DNA of 64,000 nt from an uncultured Hyphomicrobiales bacterium (lineage in GTDB: Bacteria; Pseudomonadota; Alphaproteobacteria; Rhizobiales; Beijerinckiaceae): assembly GCA_903847605.1 (NCBI GenBank), contig CAINED010000048.1, positions 100,567-164,566 of the forward strand, given 5' to 3'. The notes below the pieces were generated by a model. That model saw only the letters and a list, made by a program, of their open reading frames with translations. It made no database searches and had not been told where the DNA came from. Every line of letters starts with the position of its first letter. Position 1 is the stretch's first letter. Positions 44,943 to 54,610 of the stretch are shown piece after piece. Position numbers and translations under genes: made by a program.

Positions 44943-44967
44943 AAGGCCGGCGCGTGACGCCGGCCTT
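44943..44967. terminator. bidirectional terminator (TctC 1 / pal)
   Basis: AAGGCCGGCG (44943-44952) pairs with CGCCGGCCTT (44958-44967) around CGTGA. On the minus strand it is followed by TTATTTT, so it mainly ends pal; it lies one base after the TctC stop. Confidence 0.75.
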
Positions 44968-44991
44968 GAAAATCATGACATCGTTTGCCGA

Positions 44992-45504
44992 TCAGGAACC
45001 CGCGCCAGCCGTCGGCACTGTGACGGCGCGGCGGTTTTGCGACCAGCAGGAGATGTCGTTGCACACCGCAACCGGACGTTCCTTGCCGTAGCTCGCAGTG
45101 CGCACGCGGCCCGCGGAGACGCCCCGGCCAACGAGATAATTTTTCGTCACCTCGGCGCGGCGCGCGCTCAGCGCAAAGTTATATTCACGCGTGCCGCGCT
45201 CGTCGGCATGGCCTTCGACGACGATGCGATAGCGCCCATACTGGTTGAGCCACTGAGACTGCTTGTCGAGCGTAGCCTGCGCCGTCGGCGTCAGTTCGGA
45301 TGAATCGGTCTCGAAGAACACGCGGTCGCCGACGCTCTGGGCGAACTCTTCCACCGAGCCCGGCGCGGCCCTGCTACCCGGCGCGCCTCCGGCAAGCCCT
45401 GCACCCGCGTTCGGATCCTGATTTTTCGAACAGGCTGCGACAGCGAGAACCGCGACGATAGCCGCCGCGAACTTGAACGCGCGCGCATTCTGAATCCCCA
45501 ACAT
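44992..45504 (-). CDS. pal: peptidoglycan-associated lipoprotein Pal
   Basis: The lipobox AVAAC (Cys25) puts the protein in the outer membrane. The C-terminal OmpA-like domain includes RVFFETDSSELTPTAQ, YRIVVEGHADERGTREYN and SYGKERPVAV, binding peptidoglycan diaminopimelate. AAGGAG lies seven bases before ATG 45504, better than the upstream ATG at 45510. Pal completes the Tol-Pal envelope system used for outer-membrane constriction at division. Normally it follows tolB directly; here tolB is 6.5 kb away (52030), with catabolic genes in between. Confidence 0.95.
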   Translation of the reverse strand: MLGIQNARAFKFAAAIVAVLAVAACSKNQDPNAGAGLAGGAPGSRAAPGSVEEFAQSVGDRVFFETDSSELTPTAQATLDKQSQWLNQYGRYRIVVEGHADERGTREYNFALSARRAEVTKNYLVGRGVSAGRVRTASYGKERPVAVCNDISCWSQNRRAVTVPTAGAGS

Positions 45505-45761
45505 ATCCATACTCCTTGCACCGGGCGCACAGCATTCACACGCAGCTCACGCATGGACGACGCCGAACCATGTGCAAGACCTAACGCCCGGTTGGTTAAG
45601 CGAAGGTTCCGTCAACCTTGATGGAAGCTTCTTCTATTGCGTTGCATTTGAGCAATTCTGCGCCTTGGTTAACGCGAGATTGATGGCGGCAATGCGGCGC
45701 TGTGCACAGGTTGGCGAAGCTGGCGGCGCTGTGACAAACTCACGTCAAAAGGGAGGCGGAG

Positions 45762-46775
45762 ATGGCGACGACCAGGCTGACGGCGGGAATTTGGCTCTGT
45801 CTGTCATGCTTTGCTGCGCAACCGCCTAGCGCGATCGCACAAGGCGGCTCCGCCTTTCCGAAAACCGTGAACATCCATGTCGGCTATGGGCCCGGCGGCG
45901 GTTACGATACGAATGCGCGCCTCGTCGCGCGCCATTGGGGACGCCATTTGCCCGGGCAACCCGTCATCATCGTCCAGAATATGCCGGGCGCGGGCGGATT
46001 GCGCGTCGCCAACTGGATTGCGACTGCCGCGCCGGCGGACGGCAGCGCCGTGGCGATCACCGGCTCGCCCAATTTCCTGAGCCCGCTTCTGGACGGCAAG
46101 GGCGCGCAGTTCGATCCGCTGAAGCTCGTGTTCCTGGGCTCGCTCTCGGGCGAGGCCGCGGCCTGCGCGGTCTGGCATTCGGCCGGCGCAAAATCCCTCG
46201 CCGACTTGTCGCGCATCGAAGTGCTGGCGGGCGCAAGCGGTCCCGCATCGGTTTCGACGGTTTATCCGCTGGCGCTGAACGCCGTGCTGGGTACGCGCTT
46301 CAAACTCGTCCAGGGCTATACCGGATCGGCGCAGGCGATCCTCGCCATGGAGAAAGGCGAGATACAGGCCTTTTGCGGCTGGACGCATAATGCGCAGCCC
46401 GATTGGGTGCGCGATGGCCGCGTATTTCTCGTCACGCAAATCGGCCTCACGCGCGATCCCTATTTTCCGAACGTACCGCTTGCGCTCGACTTCGCGCGCA
46501 ATGACGAAGACCGGCAGTTGCTCGAATTGATTTTCGCGCCGCAGTCGATCACGCGGCCCTATATCGCGCCGCCCTCGCTACCGGCAGATGTTGCAAACAC
46601 GATGCGCAAAGGTCTTGCAGACATGGCCTCGGACGAGGGCTTTCGCAGCGAGGCCGCGCGCATGAATATGGCCCCGTCCTACATGAGCGGCGATGACGTG
46701 ACGGCAATCCTGAAGCGGATTTATTCCTCCGCGCCGCACGTCGTCGAACGCGCGAGAAAAATTCTGATTCCGTAA
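45762..46775 (+). CDS. TctC/Bug-family substrate-binding protein 2
   Basis: The 337-residue protein has a signal peptide (LTAGIWLCLSCFAAQPPSA), VGYGPGGGYDTNARLVARHW, NMPGAGGLRVANWI and a Gly/Pro-rich ligand pocket, typical of TctC/Bug proteins. It is about a third identical in motifs to the copy at 43902. GGGAGG precedes the start. It begins a plus-strand run with a hydroxyacid dehydrogenase and two GMC oxidoreductases, so it may supply their substrate. Confidence 0.85.
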   Translation: MATTRLTAGIWLCLSCFAAQPPSAIAQGGSAFPKTVNIHVGYGPGGGYDTNARLVARHWGRHLPGQPVIIVQNMPGAGGLRVANWIATAAPADGSAVAITGSPNFLSPLLDGKGAQFDPLKLVFLGSLSGEAAACAVWHSAGAKSLADLSRIEVLAGASGPASVSTVYPLALNAVLGTRFKLVQGYTGSAQAILAMEKGEIQAFCGWTHNAQPDWVRDGRVFLVTQIGLTRDPYFPNVPLALDFARNDEDRQLLELIFAPQSITRPYIAPPSLPADVANTMRKGLADMASDEGFRSEAARMNMAPSYMSGDDVTAILKRIYSSAPHVVERARKILIP

Positions 46776-46915
46776 ATTCCACATATAACGAGTGCGGCAT
46801 TCGGGCCGGAAGGCAGAAAGGCCCGCCAAAGAAATTGTGGGCCGGATCGAATGTGGACGCGACAACCAATTTGATCTTAAGTTGGAAAGCCAAATTTGGG
46901 GGAAACGCGTCGCAG

Positions 46916-47884
46916 ATGAAAGTTCTTTTGTTCAGTCCGCACACGAACGAGGACGAATTTTTCGCCGCCATGCGCGCATTCCCGCAAGTCGAGTTCGACA
47001 TTGCCCGCAAAGCCGACGAACTTCTGCCCAAACTGCCGGGAGCGGAGATGCTCATCACCGCCAATCGCGTTTACGACGCGCAGGCGGCCGGACTGATCCG
47101 CGAACATGGCGGCGCGCTCAAGTGGATCCAGTTCACGACATCGGGCATCGACAAGGCTGCAGCCAACGGTTTCCCGCGCGGCGTCATCGTCACCAATCTC
47201 GCGGGATTGCGCGCTTTCGCCGTCGCCGAACATGCGCTTTACCTGATGCTCGCGCTGGCGCGTAACGCCCGCCGCAGCATGGACGCCTTCGCGCGCAGAG
47301 ACTGGGCGCGCGACGATCTCTCCGCCGGCATGGACAATCTTTCCGGACGTCATCTCGTCATCGTCGGCATCGGCGCCATCGGGCAGGACATCGCGCGCAA
47401 GGCGAAGGCCTTCGACATGCGCGTGACCGGTATCAGCCGCTCGGCTGCGAAGCCTGCGCATTTCGATGCCGTATTGCCGCGCAGCGAATTGCGCGCCGCC
47501 GCGCGCAAGGCGGATTATCTCGTCGTCGCTGCGCTCGCCGACGACACCACGCAGCAGATCGTCTCGCGTGACGTGATCGAAGCTTTGCCGGCTCGCGCCT
47601 TTGTCGTGAACATCGCGCGCGGCTCCCTGATCGACGAGCCGGCGCTGATCGAGGCGCTGGAAGCGCGCAAGTTCGCAGGCGCCGGGCTCGACGTGCAGGC
47701 GGTCGAACCCCTGCCGCCCGACCACAAGCTGTGGCGTCTCGACAACGTGGTGCTGACCCCGCATACCGCAGGCGCGGGCTCGCAAGGCACGGGCACGACA
47801 CACGCAAGCCTTGTCGCCGCGAACATCAAGCGCTGGCTCGCCGGAGAAAAACTCGACAAGATCGTGATCGAAAGAACGAATTAG
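46916..47884 (+). CDS. D-2-hydroxyacid dehydrogenase
   Basis: The 322-residue protein has the NAD-binding GIGAIGQDIA, the catalytic Arg in NIARGSLIDE, a Glu, and the His in LTPHTAGAG, as in 2-hydroxyacid dehydrogenases of the GhrB/hydroxypyruvate-reductase group. It would reduce a 2-oxo acid with NAD(P)H or oxidise the hydroxy acid. It is in a plus-strand run with the GMC genes, 11 bases before GMC 1. An upstream in-frame GTG-type start is unsupported. Confidence 0.87.
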   Translation: MKVLLFSPHTNEDEFFAAMRAFPQVEFDIARKADELLPKLPGAEMLITANRVYDAQAAGLIREHGGALKWIQFTTSGIDKAAANGFPRGVIVTNLAGLRAFAVAEHALYLMLALARNARRSMDAFARRDWARDDLSAGMDNLSGRHLVIVGIGAIGQDIARKAKAFDMRVTGISRSAAKPAHFDAVLPRSELRAAARKADYLVVAALADDTTQQIVSRDVIEALPARAFVVNIARGSLIDEPALIEALEARKFAGAGLDVQAVEPLPPDHKLWRLDNVVLTPHTAGAGSQGTGTTHASLVAANIKRWLAGEKLDKIVIERTN

Positions 47885-47895
47885 AAAAGTACGAC

Positions 47896-49509
47896 ATGAA
47901 AACCGGATACGATTACATCATTCTCGGCGGCGGCTCCGCTGGCTGCGTTCTCGCAAACCGTCTCTCCGCCGATCCATCATGCAGCGTGCTGCTGGTCGAG
48001 GCAGGGCCACGCGACTGGGATCCACTCATACGCGTGCCGCTCTTCGCAGGCATTTATTACCGCACGAAGATTCACAACTGGGCCTATCTCACCGAGCCCG
48101 AGCCGCATCTCGACAACAGACGCATCGAATGGCCGCGCGGACGTGTGCTCGGCGGCTCCTCCGCCATCAACGGCATGATCTACACGCGCGGCAACCGCTT
48201 CGATTACGACCAGTGGGCGCAACTCGGCTTGCGCGAATGGAGCTACGAGAAGCTCCTGCCCTTCTTCAAGAAATTCGAAAACTTCGAGGATGGCGAAAAC
48301 GAGTGGCACGGCGCGGACGGCGAACTGCCGGTGACGCGCCCGGCTGCATGGCCGCTCTTCGACAATTTCATCGAGGCCGGCCAGCAGATGGGCCTGCCAT
48401 TCAATCCCGATTTCAACGGCGAAAGTCAGGACGGCGTCGGCCGCTATCACACCTCGTCGGACAATGGCGGGCGATGGTCGACAGCGCGCGCCTTCATCGA
48501 TCCCGTGCGTTCGCGGGCCAATCTCGAAATCGTCACCGGCGCATCGGTCTTGCGCGTCGTCGTCGAGAAGGGAAAGGCGCGAGGCGTCGATCTTCTCGCG
48601 CAGGGCATGAAGTGTAATGTCGCGGCGGCGCGCGAAGTCATCGTGTCCTGCGGCGCGATCTCGTCGCCAACCGTGCTCATGCATTCCGGTATCGGCCCTG
48701 CCGACGAATTGCGCGCGCTCGGCATCGAGGTCGCGGCGGATGCGCCGGGCGTCGGCAAGAACCTGCAGGATCACCTCAACGTACGCCTCGAATTCAAATC
48801 GCCGAAGGAAGATCCGCTCTTCGCATTGCGGCGCTTCGATCGCGCAGCGATTGCTGTTGCGCGCGCACTGCTTTTCAAGACCGGACCCGCCGCTTCTTTC
48901 CCGCTGCAAACAGGCGCGTTCCTGCGCTCACGGCGCGATCTCGCTGCGCCCGATCTGCAGATGCATTTTCTGCCGGGCGTATCGTCGGGACGCATTCGCG
49001 CGCCATTCCTGAAGACGCCGCAAGGCCTTTATGAAGGCTGGGGCATGTCCTGCAACGTCTGTCATCTGCGGCCGGAAAGCCGCGGCCGGATCACGTTGCG
49101 TAACGCCGATCCGATCGAGCGCCCGATGATCTTCGCGAACTACCTTTCTGCGGAATCCGATCGCATCGCCATCCGCGAAGGCGTGAAGAAGGTGCGCGAG
49201 ATTTTTGCCCAGAAGGCTTTCGACGGTCTGCGTGGCGACGAGACATTGCCGGGCCATAATGTGAAGACCGACGCCGACATCGACGCCTTCGTTCGCAAGT
49301 CAGGCGCGTCGATCTACCACCCGGTCGGCACATGCCGGATGGGCGTTGACCCGGCTTCTGTGGTCGACGAGGAATTGCGCGTGCGCGGCGTCGAGGGCCT
49401 GCGCGTCATCGACGCATCCGTCATGCCCTATCTCGTCAGCGCCAACACCAACGCGCCGACCATCATGATTGCCGAACGCGGCGCAGCCTTCATCAGGGCG
49501 GCCGCCTGA
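47896..49509 (+). CDS. GMC-family oxidoreductase 1 (choline-dehydrogenase-like)
   Basis: The 537-residue flavoprotein begins TGYDYIILGGGSAGCVLANR (FAD motif), has GGSSAINGMIYTRGN (GMC signature 1), and a C-terminal YHPVGTCRMG with the catalytic His plus the NTNAPT motif. GMC enzymes oxidise alcohols with FAD and a quinone or O2. ATG at 47896 starts right at the FAD motif. It is 29 bases before a close paralogue, so the two arose by tandem duplication and probably act on related alcohols, with the hydroxyacid dehydrogenase upstream. Confidence 0.92.
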   Translation: MKTGYDYIILGGGSAGCVLANRLSADPSCSVLLVEAGPRDWDPLIRVPLFAGIYYRTKIHNWAYLTEPEPHLDNRRIEWPRGRVLGGSSAINGMIYTRGNRFDYDQWAQLGLREWSYEKLLPFFKKFENFEDGENEWHGADGELPVTRPAAWPLFDNFIEAGQQMGLPFNPDFNGESQDGVGRYHTSSDNGGRWSTARAFIDPVRSRANLEIVTGASVLRVVVEKGKARGVDLLAQGMKCNVAAAREVIVSCGAISSPTVLMHSGIGPADELRALGIEVAADAPGVGKNLQDHLNVRLEFKSPKEDPLFALRRFDRAAIAVARALLFKTGPAASFPLQTGAFLRSRRDLAAPDLQMHFLPGVSSGRIRAPFLKTPQGLYEGWGMSCNVCHLRPESRGRITLRNADPIERPMIFANYLSAESDRIAIREGVKKVREIFAQKAFDGLRGDETLPGHNVKTDADIDAFVRKSGASIYHPVGTCRMGVDPASVVDEELRVRGVEGLRVIDASVMPYLVSANTNAPTIMIAERGAAFIRAAA

Positions 49510-49538
49510 CAAACGAAGAAGATTAAAAGAGGAAACGT

Positions 49539-51173
49539 ATGGTTACGGGTTACGATTACATCGTTGTCGGCGGCGGCTCGGCGGGTTGTGTCGTCGCGAA
49601 CAGATTGTCTTCCAATCCCGCCGCGCAGGTGCTGCTCGTCGAAGCCGGCGCGCGGGACTGGAACCCGCTGCTGCGCGTGCCGCTGATGGCGACATTCTTC
49701 ATGCGCAAGAAGTATCATAATTGGGCCTATCTCACCGAGCCCGAGCCCAACCTCAACAACCGCCAGATTCCCTGGCCGCGCGGCCGCGTGCTCGGCGGCT
49801 CATCGCAGCTGAACGGCATGGTCTACATTCGCGGCAATCGCGGCGATTACGATCATTGGGCACAACTCGGTCTGCGCGACTGGTCCTACGAGAAAGTCCT
49901 GCCCTTCTTCCGGAAGTCGGAAAAATTTCTCGACAATGCGATTGAGGGACGCGAGCAATATCACGGCTCGAACGGCGAACTGCCCGTGATGCGCACGCCC
50001 GTCGACGATCCGCTCTACAAGGCCTTCGTCGCGGCGGGGCAGGACGCCGGTTATCGCGCCAATCCCGATTTCAACGGCGAGCAACAGGAAGGCTTCGGGC
50101 GCTATCATTTCACCATTCGCGACGGCCAGCGCTGGTCGACAGCACGTTCATTCATCGGCCCCATTGCCGACCGCAAGAATCTCACGGTGCTGACAGGCGC
50201 ACAGCTCATCAAGGTCGTGATCGAAAACGGCCGCGCCATCGCCATCGACGTAAGATCCGGCGGCAAGGTCGAACGTATCTTCGCTTCGCAGGAAATCGTT
50301 CTGTCCTGCGGCGCGATCACTTCGCCGACAGCGCTCATGCATTCGGGTATCGGCGATGCGGAAGAACTGCGCAAGCACGGCGTCAAGATCGTCGCCGACA
50401 GGCCGAATGTCGGCCGCAACCTGCAAGACCATCTCACGATCCGCGTCGTCCATGCCAGCCAGAAGCCGGACAGCCTCTACGATCTGCGCCGCATAGATCG
50501 CTCCGCCGCGAGCGTGCTACGCGCGCTTTTCACACGCAAGGGCCCGGCGACATCCATGCCGCTGGAAGGCGGGGCCTTCATCCGTTCGCGGCCGGAGATG
50601 GAACATCCCGATCTTCAGATCCATTTCTTCCCGGGCGTGCCCGCGCAAAATGGCTTGCGCGTACCTTTTGAAAAGCCGCTGCCCGGCGTTTACGACGGTT
50701 ACGGGTTTGCCGGCACGATTTGCCAGTTGCGGCCCGAAAGCCGCGGTCATATCGCGTTGAAGAACAGCGATCCCTTCGCCGCGCCGCGCATTCATGCGAA
50801 CTATCTCGCGACCGAAGGCGACAAGCTGACCATGCGCGCAGGTTTCAAGATTCTGCGCGATGTGCTGAACCGGAAACCCTTCGGCTTCATGCAGAGCAAG
50901 GAAGTTCAACCCGGCCCGGCCGCGCAAAGCGATGCGGAGATCGATGCCTACATCAAGCAATATGCGGGCACAGTCTATCATCCCGTCGGCACATGCAGGA
51001 TGGGGATCGACCCGGACTCGATTCTCGACGAGGAACTGCGCGTGCGCGAAGTCGAGCGTCTGCGAGTCGCCGACGCCTCCGTCATGCCGACGCTGATCAG
51101 CGGCAACACCAATGCGCCCTCGATCATGATCGGCGAGAAATGCGCCGATTACATGCTGCGTGCGGCAAACTGA
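49539..51173 (+). CDS. GMC-family oxidoreductase 2 (tandem paralogue)
   Basis: The 544-residue protein has TGYDYIVVGGGSAGCVVANR, GGSSQLNGMVYIRGN, and YHPVGTCRMG, matching the neighbour gene closely along the whole length (for example RVPLMATFFMRKKYHNWAY against RVPLFAGIYYRTKIHNWAY). Differences cluster in the middle, so substrate preference has probably diverged. AGAGGAAAC precedes the ATG. The DUF3237 gene starts 15 bases after the stop. Confidence 0.92.
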   Translation: MVTGYDYIVVGGGSAGCVVANRLSSNPAAQVLLVEAGARDWNPLLRVPLMATFFMRKKYHNWAYLTEPEPNLNNRQIPWPRGRVLGGSSQLNGMVYIRGNRGDYDHWAQLGLRDWSYEKVLPFFRKSEKFLDNAIEGREQYHGSNGELPVMRTPVDDPLYKAFVAAGQDAGYRANPDFNGEQQEGFGRYHFTIRDGQRWSTARSFIGPIADRKNLTVLTGAQLIKVVIENGRAIAIDVRSGGKVERIFASQEIVLSCGAITSPTALMHSGIGDAEELRKHGVKIVADRPNVGRNLQDHLTIRVVHASQKPDSLYDLRRIDRSAASVLRALFTRKGPATSMPLEGGAFIRSRPEMEHPDLQIHFFPGVPAQNGLRVPFEKPLPGVYDGYGFAGTICQLRPESRGHIALKNSDPFAAPRIHANYLATEGDKLTMRAGFKILRDVLNRKPFGFMQSKEVQPGPAAQSDAEIDAYIKQYAGTVYHPVGTCRMGIDPDSILDEELRVREVERLRVADASVMPTLISGNTNAPSIMIGEKCADYMLRAAN

Positions 51174-51187
51174 GAAAGGCTCGTCCA

Positions 51188-51649
51188 ATGCCGATTGCAA
51201 CGTCTCTCGATCACATCTGCGATGTCGCCGTGAAGGTCGCCAAGCCGTTCGAAATAGGCGATGTCGGCACGGGCGAGCGCCGCATCATCGATATTCTCGG
51301 CGGTACGATCGAAGGTCCGAAATTCAACGGCAAGGTTCTGCCCGGCGGCGCGGACTTTCAGATCATTAGGCCGAATGGATTCACCATTCTCGAGGCGCGC
51401 TACGCGATCCAGGCAGACGATGGCGCGCTGGTCTATGTCGAGAACAACGGCGTACGCTTCGGCGCGCCTGATGTGATGGCGAAGATCAAGCGCGGCGAAC
51501 CCGTCGATCCCGCGCAGGTTTATTTCAAGTCGGTCATCCGCTTCGAGACGGCGGCGGAGCCATATCGCTGGATGATGGAGTCGATATTCGTTTGCTCTGG
51601 CCAGCGCAGGCCCGATGCGGTGGAACTGTCGATATTCAGATTGTGCTGA
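51188..51649 (+). CDS. DUF3237 family protein
   Basis: The 153-residue product has the DUF3237 layout: VGTGERRIIDILGGTIEGPK, LPGGADFQIIRPNG, DDGALVYVENNGVRFG, and YFKSVIRFETAAEPYRW. DUF3237 proteins are beta-barrel-like with no proven activity, often beside oxidoreductases in catabolic loci. It is 15 bases from GMC 2 and 13 bases from the converging EthD gene, so it is part of the same unit. Confidence 0.85.
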   Translation: MPIATSLDHICDVAVKVAKPFEIGDVGTGERRIIDILGGTIEGPKFNGKVLPGGADFQIIRPNGFTILEARYAIQADDGALVYVENNGVRFGAPDVMAKIKRGEPVDPAQVYFKSVIRFETAAEPYRWMMESIFVCSGQRRPDAVELSIFRLC

Positions 51650-51661
51650 AGGGCCCCGACT

Positions 51662-51970
51662 TCATATCTCTTTCGTATCGCAGATAAGCAATTCGACGCC
51701 TCCATCGGCGAAATTGGCGAGATCGGCAGCGGCCGCCTGGCCTTCCGGCGAGGCAAATGCGGCCTGAATGTCGGCCAGCGAGTCGAAGTGCAATGTCGCA
51801 ATCAAATGCAGATCCGAGGGCCCGGCAGGCGTGCCGATCGGGCCGGTGGTGACTTCGTATTTGCGCAAGCCGGCGATCTTCTTTGCGATCGGCACATGCG
51901 TTGAATAGTAATATTTGTCGAAGACCGCCGTATCCTTCGGCCTGCGGTACATAGCCAGCAATCGCGCCAT
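51662..51970 (-). CDS. EthD-family protein
   Basis: The 102-residue protein begins ARLLAMYRRPKDTAVFDKYY and has HVPIAKKIAGLRKYEVTTG, the ferredoxin-like dimeric barrel of EthD/DUF4188-type proteins tied to ring-opening or ether-degrading pathways. ATG at 51970 follows GGGAGG; an upstream start at 52051 would overlap tolB. It is convergent with the DUF3237 gene, 60 bases from the tolB stop. A catabolic role with the GMC genes is likely but unproven. Confidence 0.85.
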   Translation of the reverse strand: MARLLAMYRRPKDTAVFDKYYYSTHVPIAKKIAGLRKYEVTTGPIGTPAGPSDLHLIATLHFDSLADIQAAFASPEGQAAAADLANFADGGVELLICDTKEI

Positions 51971-52029
51971 GGGCTCCTCCCTCATTCGGCGACGGGAATT
52001 GGAGCACGCAAAACATGGACCCGCAAGCA

Positions 52030-53352
52030 TCACCTGATCAGCGGACTCCACGACGGATCGGACGCGAAGGACGGCGTCGGCACGGGAAATTCGCCGCGTC
52101 CCAGAATGTTCGCCATGAATATCCTGGAGCCCGCGCCGCCGCCGGGATCACGGAAGAACATCACGTAAAGGCCGTTCGGCGCCCAGGTGGGGCCTTCATT
52201 ATGAAAGCCATCGGCAATGATGCGCTCGCCCGAACCGTCGGGTTTCATAACGCCGATGGCGAAGGAGCCGCTGCGCTGGCGCGTAAAGGCGATGTAATCG
52301 CCCTTTGGCGACCAGACCGGCGTCGAATAGCGCGCGCCCTGCCCGAAGGAGATGCGCTTCGCGCCGCCGCCGCTCGCGCCCATCACATAAAGCTGTTGCG
52401 ACCCGCCGCGATCGCTTTCGAAGACGATCTGGCTTCCGTCGGGCGAATAGGACGGCGAGGTATCGATGCCCGCCGTATCCGTGAGGCGCGTCGTCGAACG
52501 CGAGCGAAGATCCATCGCGAAGAGATTGGTATTGGAGCCCGTCGAAAGCGACATGACGATGCGCTGTCCGTCCGGAGCAAAGCGCGGCGCAAAAGTCATG
52601 CCCGGAAAATTGCCGACGACTTCGCGCTGGCCCGATTGCACATTCATCAGGAACACCTTCGCATCGGTGTCGGCGAAAGACATGTAGGCGACATCCTGCG
52701 ACGTCGGCGAGAAGCGCGGCGTCAGCACGAGTTCATTACCGCTGGTGAGAAAACGAATGTTCGCGCCGTCCTGATCCATGATCGCAAGGCGCTTGCGGCG
52801 TTTCTGGCGCGTGCCTGTTTCGTCGACGAAGACGACGCGCGTATCGAAAAAGCCGCCCTCGCCGGTGATCTTCGAGAAGATCGCATCGGAAACGATATGC
52901 GCCACACGACGCGAATTCTGCGGATCGGTCACATATTGCTGACCCGCAACTTGCTGGCGTTGCGCGACATCCCAGAGGCGGAATTCCGTGCGCATGCGCC
53001 CGTCCGCGCCGCGGCCCGTGCGGCCGGTGACGACGAACTGCGCATTGATGATCTTCCAGGCGTCCCAGTTCGGCGCTGCGTCGGGATTGGCGGGACGTTC
53101 AGCGAATGAGCCCGAGTCGATAGGCGCGAGATAAACCGAGCGCTTGAAGTTGTTGACGACGATGCTCGTCAGCGCAGGGCCCTGCTGCGCATCGCCCACG
53201 AAATCCGTCACCGCGATTTGCACCGGATTGAACGACCCGCCGCGAATGTCGAGCTGGCGTCCCTGCGCAAAGGCATTGCGCGCAACAAAGGGCGCAGCGA
53301 TAGCACCGGTGAGAAGCGCGGCAGCCTGGCGGCGGGAGATATGATTCGTCAT
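52030..53352 (-). CDS. tolB: Tol-Pal system protein TolB
   Basis: The 440-residue periplasmic protein has a signal with the twin-arginine-like start [12 protein letters not shown], an N-terminal domain, and a six-blade beta-propeller (repeats around [56 protein letters not shown] and similar). It links Pal to TolA during cell division and colicin import. Start ATG at 53352. It is 70 bases after tolA. The usual next gene pal is missing here and lies 6.5 kb away. Confidence 0.94.
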   Translation of the reverse strand: MTNHISRRQAAALLTGAIAAPFVARNAFAQGRQLDIRGGSFNPVQIAVTDFVGDAQQGPALTSIVVNNFKRSVYLAPIDSGSFAERPANPDAAPNWDAWKIINAQFVVTGRTGRGADGRMRTEFRLWDVAQRQQVAGQQYVTDPQNSRRVAHIVSDAIFSKITGEGGFFDTRVVFVDETGTRQKRRKRLAIMDQDGANIRFLTSGNELVLTPRFSPTSQDVAYMSFADTDAKVFLMNVQSGQREVVGNFPGMTFAPRFAPDGQRIVMSLSTGSNTNLFAMDLRSRSTTRLTDTAGIDTSPSYSPDGSQIVFESDRGGSQQLYVMGASGGGAKRISFGQGARYSTPVWSPKGDYIAFTRQRSGSFAIGVMKPDGSGERIIADGFHNEGPTWAPNGLYVMFFRDPGGGAGSRIFMANILGRGEFPVPTPSFASDPSWSPLIR

Positions 53353-53422
53353 GTCTTTCGTGTCCGGACGATAGGGCAGACGTTACACAGAGACGCGGAA
53401 GCTGATGCAAAAAGAAGTTGCA

Positions 53423-54610
53423 TCATCCCATCATCTCCACGGGATCGAAACGCAGCAGAAGATCTTTCCACTCGTTGTAATAGGGCATGTATTGCGCGGG
53501 AATCTGCAGCGGGTTGCAGCGCTGGACGGCCCGCAATGCGCTTTCCGCGAGCGACTTCAACGCGGGATCGCTCGGCGGGTTGCGCAACACGGGACGGCCA
53601 GAAAGGCCGCCGCCTTGCGTATAGGACACACTGACCTGCGGCTGGTACTCACGACCTTGCGCGGTCCCAATATAGGTCCAGCAACGCTTGTATTGCTCGA
53701 TCAAAAGGCCGTTGAGTTGCGCCGACATCGACGGCGACATCTTCGACGCATTCGCCGTGGGCGATCCCAGATTCGCCTGGCGATTGACCGGCGCAGGCGC
53801 TGTCGAGCCGCGCTGTTGCGCGGACTCCCTGGACGCCAGAATTTTCGAAATCGCCGACGGATCGTATTTCGTCGCCGGCTGCGAATTCTCGTCGCCCGAG
53901 CGCGGACGCGCAGCAGGCGTCGGCTTCACGTCGCGATTGGCCTCAACGAGCTTGGCAAGCTGATCGGGCTTCGGCTTTTCCTCGACCTTGCGCGGAATGT
54001 TGGGACGGCGCGGCGGCAGCGGCGCAGGCGTTGTCTCCTGCGGCTCGGGCTTCGCTTCGGCCTGCTTTTGAGGCGGGCGTTGCGGCGGCGGAGGAGGCTC
54101 CGGCGCATCGTTGGCGACAGGCTTCGGCGGCACGGGCTTGGGGGGTTCCGGCTTCGCCTCGGGCTTCGGCGGCGTCGGGCGCACTGGCGGAGCCGGCGGC
54201 TCGGGCTCCGGTTTCACGGGTTCGGGCGCAGGACGCGGCGGCGGCAACGCAGCAACCTTGGGCGGCTCGGGCGGATCGTCCTCGCCCGGATCGGGAATGC
54301 GCTTCAGCGGCGGCGGTGGCGTGGGAATATCGCGTTTCGCTTCGGCAATGGGCGGCGTCGGGCGCTGTTCGGCCTGTTGCGATGTTTCGTCGACGCGCGG
54401 CTTTGTCTGTTCGGGCTTCGCGGTGCGCTCGCCCTTCACGATCTGGTTCATCTCGCTCTCGGTGATCATTTCCACCGGGATCGCCTCCTGCGCGTCTTCG
54501 AATTTCTGCGTCGTCGAGAAGGCAACGAGCGACGCCCCGAGAACAACGGCGTGCACCGCTGCCGAGACATAAAGGCCGGGCTCGTTACGCTTCAATGCCA
54601 AACGCACCAC
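53423..54610 (-). CDS. tolA: TolA, inner-membrane link of the Tol-Pal system
   Basis: The 395-residue protein has one N-terminal helix (YVSAAVHAVVLGASLVAFST, about 14-33), a long Pro/Ala/Lys/Glu-rich periplasmic arm (residues about 60-250), and a C-terminal domain ending NEWKDLLLRFDPVEMMG. This is the TolA layout, the arm being rich in proline in alphaproteobacteria. GTG at 54610 abuts the tolR stop, with AGGAAAT in between, so translation is coupled. Confidence 0.92.
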   Translation of the reverse strand: MVRLALKRNEPGLYVSAAVHAVVLGASLVAFSTTQKFEDAQEAIPVEMITESEMNQIVKGERTAKPEQTKPRVDETSQQAEQRPTPPIAEAKRDIPTPPPPLKRIPDPGEDDPPEPPKVAALPPPRPAPEPVKPEPEPPAPPVRPTPPKPEAKPEPPKPVPPKPVANDAPEPPPPPQRPPQKQAEAKPEPQETTPAPLPPRRPNIPRKVEEKPKPDQLAKLVEANRDVKPTPAARPRSGDENSQPATKYDPSAISKILASRESAQQRGSTAPAPVNRQANLGSPTANASKMSPSMSAQLNGLLIEQYKRCWTYIGTAQGREYQPQVSVSYTQGGGLSGRPVLRNPPSDPALKSLAESALRAVQRCNPLQIPAQYMPYYNEWKDLLLRFDPVEMMG

